The notes under the pieces were generated by a model. The model searched no databases. It saw only the letters and a list, made by a program, of their open reading frames with translations, and was not told where the DNA came from. From NCBI GenBank assembly GCA_002435385.1, contig DJMN01000051.1:1-35374 (forward strand): a stretch of DNA of 35,374 nucleotides. The letters are read 5' to 3'. Below, one piece after another: positions 31,169 through 35,374 of this stretch. The DNA comes from Patescibacteria group bacterium UBA6489 (GTDB taxonomy: Bacteria; Patescibacteriota; Gracilibacteria; BD1-5; UBA6164). Position 1 is the stretch's first letter. Each line of letters begins with the position of its first letter. The translations under genes and the position numbers were made by a program.

Positions 31169-31621
31169 TTAATAATACTTACTCATAGCCCTCTTTGCTT
31201 CTTTATCTAAAGTCCTTTCCTTTAAAACTTGTTTTTTTTGATAAAGCTTTTTTCACTTAGCTAATCAAACCTTTAGTTTAATCAAACTTCACTTAAAGTA
31301 AAGTTCTAATGGAATAATTGAAAATCATTTCTCTTTTAGTTTGGAGGAGAGATAAGAAACAGTCTTTTTGTGTAAAAAAATCTTTCTATCACAACTAGTA
31401 TCTATACTATCTCTATTTGCTAGTGCCTTCCAAGCACTTACATGCGTTCATTTTACCATAAGCTCTCAACTTATAGCACTTATATATGATCATTTTAAAT
31501 TAACCTGACCAGCTCTGATACTTTTTACTTCATATCATTTTAACTCAATTCAAGCTTCCCAAGATTCTAAAATATCATAATCAAAATAAGCCTTTTTATT
31601 TTTAGTAATAATCGTTCACAT
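31169..31621 (-). CDS. smpB: SsrA-binding protein SmpB
   Basis: 150 residues, typical length. Binds tmRNA and delivers it to stalled ribosomes for trans-translation. Motifs: NKKAYFDYDILESWEAGIELKG, YEVKSIRAGQVNLKGSY, TRVSAW-like THVSAWK, and RKIFLHKKTVSYL, then IIPLELYFK, KLKVGLAKGKKLYQKKQ. The C-terminal tail (ERTLDKEAKRAMSKYY) is the basic helix that enters the mRNA channel. The expected ssrA (tmRNA) gene is not in this window. It starts 91 bases after the M23 gene ends, in a stretch with no obvious terminator, and precedes the GNAT gene by 20 bases. Confidence 0.95.
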
Positions 31622-31712
31622 AATTCTTTTTCATTTTCTTTAAAATTGTTTTTTCTTCACTTTTTCAGTCCAAATACATTATTTAACTTAAATTATGGTA
31701 GAAAGTAAGGGA

Positions 31713-32876
31713 TTAGTCCTCAAACACTTCTCATTGATGTTCTAAAATATATTCATAAGATTCTCATTTAAACATCCAATCCCATTTCATATAATCAACT
31801 ATATCATAAGTTCCAACTCTACTTTTATCATAAGGATTTTTTTGTATAGGGAAGTGAAGATGATAATCTGTATAACTCTTGTCAGGAACTCAACTTATTC
31901 CCACATTACCTAAAGGAGTTCAAGCCTTTACCTTAATTCATTCTTCTATAAGAGAATTAACTTTTCAAAGGTGACTATAAAATACAACATCTCATTTAGA
32001 AGTCTTTAACCAAACTTGATTTCATCTAAGTATATCTAAATTTCTTAACTTATCCTCATCAGTTAAATCAACTCACATTTTTAATTTAGATAAATCTGAA
32101 TAATCAAAATTATCAACAACCCTTATTATTATACCATCATCTAGTGCTACAACTTCTTGTCATAGTTTTGTATAAATATCCCATCCATGGTGAACTCAAT
32201 CAGTATACGAGGACCTATAACTTCTAGGTGAGTTAGGAACTCTATTATATTGAGTAGGCATCTTTTCTCATACAACAGGAACTATATATTTTTTTTCTCT
32301 ACCAGCTAAGATATCATTTACTATATTTAATTTAAATTTTTCTTCATTAAATAATCTTTTCTTTCTTAAATATAAAAAATATTTTCAAATACTAGTCTCA
32401 TTATAATTATCAAAAATAGCAAGTTGATCAAGCTCATTTTCATATAGTACTTTTATGTTTGAAAGATATTCTGTATCATAATCAACCATAGAACCAAAAA
32501 CTTTAACATAAGATACAAAATTTAAACTTACAATAGTATTAGAAAATACTTGTTCTTGATATTTTAAAACAATATTTGGATTATTACATTTTTTATCTAA
32601 ATATTTTACTTCAAAAAAATATAAATTGTTATAGTTATTTAGAAACTTTGATTCTACATTACAAGTCGAGTGTAAAGTAAAATCTTTTATATCATAGTCA
32701 CTCTTATATATTAATATAGTTGAATTTAACCCTTCAGAACCGAGAAAAATATTCTCAGAAAGTTTTCAGGCTAAAGTTATATTGGCACTAGAAAGGGAGA
32801 CACTTCAAGATACTAAACTATATCATCAAACAACTCAAATAATTAAAATTATAAAAAGGAAGATTTTCTTTAGCAT
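31713..32876 (-). CDS. Exported M23-family (LytM-like) peptidase
   Basis: 387 residues. N-terminal membrane anchor or signal (LKKIFLFIILIIGVVGGYSL). Residues about 210-350 form the LytM zinc metallopeptidase: GVHHGWDIY with zinc ligands H229 and D233, VVFYSHLG, and YHLHFPI with H339 and H341. These enzymes cut peptide cross-links in peptidoglycan; active-site ligands are all present, so it is likely catalytic rather than an EnvC-like activator. The region between (about 30-205) has no recognised domain; it contains GSEGLNSTILIYKSD and DNYNETSIGKYFLYLRKKRLF. It would act in wall remodelling. Monocistronic by spacing: 177 bases from thiI and 91 to smpB. Confidence 0.9.
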
Positions 32877-33053
32877 TTTTTATTATTGTTATTAAGAATA
32901 TTTTACCTATTTTTAATCCTTTATAAATTATTGAAAAATTAGGATACAAAAAGGTGAATTTAAAAGGAATTTTAAATGACTCTAATCAAGTATATGAAAA
33001 ATAATAATATTTCAACTTTTTTAAGGACTTTTTATTTATAAAGTCAAGAAACT
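32877..33053. other. Intergenic stretch between thiI and the M23 gene
   Basis: 177 A/T-rich bases. A short GACTTT/AAAGTC hairpin (about 33026-33045, 8-base loop) may weakly terminate thiI transcription. No RNA gene or frame seen. Confidence 0.35.
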
Positions 33054-34562
33054 TTACTTGCTACAAGGTCAACTTCATTTTAACTCCCTAAACATCTTTA
33101 CATTTGTAAATCACTTTTCCTTTAAATAAAGCCCATGCAGTTTAGATAAAACACCTTTTTCACAATACAACAAATAGGTCTTTGATTGATCTAAATCTTT
33201 AAATTTATTATTTATCTCAAAAAAAGGAATATTTAAGATTTCAACATTTTGAATTTCTAAAGGATCTATTTGACTTATATCTTCTTCTCTTATATCAATA
33301 ATAATCTCATTTTTTTCTGGGAAATTAGTCATTTCTATAATTTCTTCTTCCAAATTTTCAACCAACATATCTCTAACTTTTTCTACTCTTCTATTTTCAA
33401 AAACTTCTTTCAAAATAGATTCATCTATAAGCTCTTCTTGTTCAAGTATTTTTTCTTCTTTTGCTCATGTAGAAGGTTTATCAGATATAACTCAACAATA
33501 CTCTGGCATATTTGCAGAAAAATTATAAGTTCAGATTTGTTTACTTATATCTACAATTTCTTGTTTATTATATGAAATAAGAGGCCTTAGAACCAAATTA
33601 CTAGAAGCCTTGTCTATAACATTCATATTTTTTAAAGTCTGACTAGAAACTTGTCATAAGCTATCTCACTTTATTATAGCATAATAACCCTCTAGCATAG
33701 AAGAGATTTTTAACATATATCTTTTTAGAAGTATTCATCTATATTTATGATTTACCTTGGTCATAAGCTCCGCTACAACATTTTCAAAATCTACAGTTAT
33801 AAATCTTGCATTTTTATACGAAGCTGAGAAATTTTTCCATAAAAATAATGAAATCTGTTTAACTCAAAGTTCATGAGCCTTTCATCATAAATTAAAAAAC
33901 AAAAAATCAACTTTACATCCTCTTTTCATCATAGAAAAAGTAGAAACACCAGAATCAAAACCTCCAGAAATCAAACTAATAACTCTATCTTGAAATCAAA
34001 TAGGATAACCTCAAAGTCATTTTATAGTATTTTTTACTATATAAAAAGTATCATCTTTTACATCAACTTTTACTACCAAATCAGGATTTTTTAATTTAAC
34101 TTTAGCATTTTCAGAGAATTTTAAAAGCCCTCCTCATAAATATCTTTCTAAATCAATAGAAGTAAAATTATGTTCTCAAGATCTTTTTACTCTAACAACA
34201 AAAGTCTTTCATTCTATTTTATCTAGATAAAATTCTTTTGTTTTTTCAAAAATAGTTTTAAATATTTCACTATTATCTTGTTCTTTTTTATATCACTCTG
34301 GTAGTTTATAGCCCCTTACAAGTAAACACGAATCTATTCAAGGAATCTTAGACAAAGTGTCTTCTATTTGTTTCTCATCTGCCCCTTCTTTATTCATAGT
34401 AAACTCTATCTTATCCCACATAGCTTTTACATCAAAATCATCTGGTCCTAAAAATATCTTTAGATGAGATCTTATATTTCTAGAAAGTAATTTTATAGCT
34501 TGTTTTCTAACAGCTTTTGACTTTATTGTTATCTCAGGAGAGACTTTTATTAGGTATTTCAT
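33054..34562 (-). CDS. thiI: tRNA 4-thiouridine synthetase ThiI with C-terminal rhodanese domain
   Basis: 502 residues, close to the long E. coli-like form. Makes 4-thiouridine at tRNA position 8. N-terminal ferredoxin-like region (KYLIKVSPEITIKSKAVR) and THUMP domain (about 60-165) bind tRNA. The PP-loop SGGFDS (199-204) adenylates it; the next residue is Gly, where Pro is usual (SGGxDSP). KGDSLGQVSSQTL and LRPLISYNKQEIVDIS are standard. Then C356 in PEYCGVIS, and the rhodanese tail with active C467 in LLYCEKG, so the disulfide pair needed for sulfur transfer is kept. Ends in GSGPCSK, an extra C-terminal Cys. Divergent from the membrane protein at 34657. Confidence 0.95.
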
Positions 34563-34641
34563 TTGAATTTTTTATATTTAAATTATACTGGGGCTATATT
34601 ATTGTGAATATGTGGAGAAAATCAAGTTTTTGATTTTTTGA

Positions 34642-34647
34642 TATAAT
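34642..34647 (+). promoter_or_regulatory. -10 element very close to the start codon
   Basis: TATAAT at 34642-34647, with no clear -35. The expected transcription start (about 34654) is only three bases before the ATG at 34657, suggesting a leaderless or nearly leaderless mRNA. Confidence 0.5.
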
Positions 34648-34656
34648 TAAATTAGC

Positions 34657-35256
34657 ATGAGTAAAATTCAAAATTCTTTGAATAAATATTCAACAGGTAA
34701 AAATATACTTGTTCTATTTATCATAACCCAAGCCATTTATATACTGATGATTATGATAACTATACCACATGTTATGAAATATTCTGATAACATGAAGTTG
34801 CTAGATAATCTACCAACAGGTTATAGCCCAGATTATGTTTTTCAACTGTTAAACATACTATGAGAAGAGTGAAGATCTGAATACTTGTTCAAACAAATTC
34901 CAATAGATATGATTTATCCTTGATTATTTATTATATCTTATTCTTTACTTTTATTTTATTTGTTCAAAAAAAGTTTTAAGCCAAATAAAATTATTTTGAT
35001 TTTAAGTTTAATTCCAGTTTTCTGAGGGGTATTTGATTATTTAGAAAATATTTGAATTATAGTAATGATTTCAATGTATCCTAGCTTTGTTTCATATATT
35101 GCAAGTATCACAAATTTTTTTTCTATACTAAAAAGTCTATTTACTGTAATATTTTTTATACTATTAATTACATGAGTAGTTATTTTGGGGGTAAAAAAGA
35201 TTTTAATAAGATTATGAACAAGTAAAACTCAAAACTCCCCAGTTTTTCAAAAATAA
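34657..35256 (+). CDS. Small integral membrane protein
   Basis: 199 residues with four predicted membrane helices: NILVLFIITQAIYILMIMIT (about 15-35), LFIISYSLLLFYLF (about 88-102), IILILSLIPVFGGVFDYLEN (about 108-128) and SLFTVIFFILLITGVVIL (about 160-178). An external loop after helix 1 has the sequence TIPHVMKYSDNM and LPTGYSPDYVFQLLNILG. The conserved-looking FDYLEN lies at the end of helix 3. I remember bacterial four-helix proteins with a similar FDxLEN motif, but no function is known to me. Basic C-terminal tail in the cytoplasm. It is a single-gene unit with its own promoter and terminator. Confidence 0.75.
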
Positions 35257-35271
35257 ACATCTAAAACAAAG

Positions 35272-35300
35272 ATAACTGAGGCAAAACTCGGTTATTTTTA
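35272..35300 (+). terminator. Rho-independent terminator
   Basis: ATAACTGAG (35272-35280) pairs with CTCGGTTAT (35287-35295; one G-T pair) around GCAAAA, followed by a T-run. 15 bases after the stop at 35256. The last 75 bases of the window hold nothing recognisable. Confidence 0.85.
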
Positions 35301-35374
35301 TTGGCATTATTTTTAGGTAATTTGTATATTCTCTGTAAACAATAAGAAATAAATTTAACAATTGAATTTGAATT

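Noticed and set aside
3827..34562. Under the standard code most genes look like strings of short fragments, suggesting mass pseudogenisation.
   Set aside because: The interruptions are only TGA, and they fall at conserved Gly positions; reading TGA as Gly restores full-length proteins.

Overview
The window comes from a bacterium that reads UGA as glycine (genetic code 25). Read with the standard code, almost every gene breaks at TGA; read with TGA as Gly, about 30 long frames appear and conserved glycines fall on TGA. Examples are the GxGxG ATP lid of HtpG, the first Gly of a Nudix box, the Gly positions of GHKL ATPase boxes and SerRS motifs. True stops are TAA or TAG. With the low GC content, absence of Shine-Dalgarno-like sequences before starts and very short gene spacing, this points to Candidatus Absconditabacteria (SR1) or Gracilibacteria (BD1-5/GN02) of the CPR/Patescibacteria. 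Occasional CGA and CGG codons are present, so I cannot choose between the two.

Layout. (1) 3-2456: the 3' end of a probable polymorphic toxin and two paralogous, likely immunity, genes. (2) 2532-3380: an SLH-domain exported protein. (3) 3385-3826: a gene-free stretch packed with perfect inverted repeats. (4) 3827-9034: a tight four-gene operon encoding a dual-ATPase GHKL histidine-kinase-like protein, a receiver-domain protein, an HNH nuclease and an N6-adenine DNA methyltransferase. It looks like a restriction-modification or defence system wired through two-component chemistry and is the most interesting item here. (5) 9061-17311: an envelope island with an M48 metallopeptidase, three related DKNYYFC-repeat/TPR proteins (two with lipoprotein signals) and a further lipoprotein. 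(6) 17315-19099: a YgjV-like membrane protein and an RNase HII-QueH fusion.

(7) 19100-20684 (minus): a membrane protein and a C39-like peptidase. (8) 20920-23878: an unknown protein and htpG, the latter under a CIRCE operator and carrying a cysteine-rich insert. (9) 23979-25889 (minus): a large TPR protein. (10) 26051-28662: a secreted six-repeat helical protein, an ECF sigma factor and a small membrane protein that may be its anti-sigma factor. (11) 28713-34562 (minus): Nudix hydrolase, serS, GNAT acetyltransferase, smpB, M23 peptidase and thiI. (12) 34657-35256: a small membrane protein with its terminator.

The window mixes core genes (serS, smpB, thiI, htpG, rnhB) with accessory surface and conflict genes, as expected for a reduced, host-associated cell that invests in its envelope and in defence. 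All calls come from reading the sequence; no database search was run.
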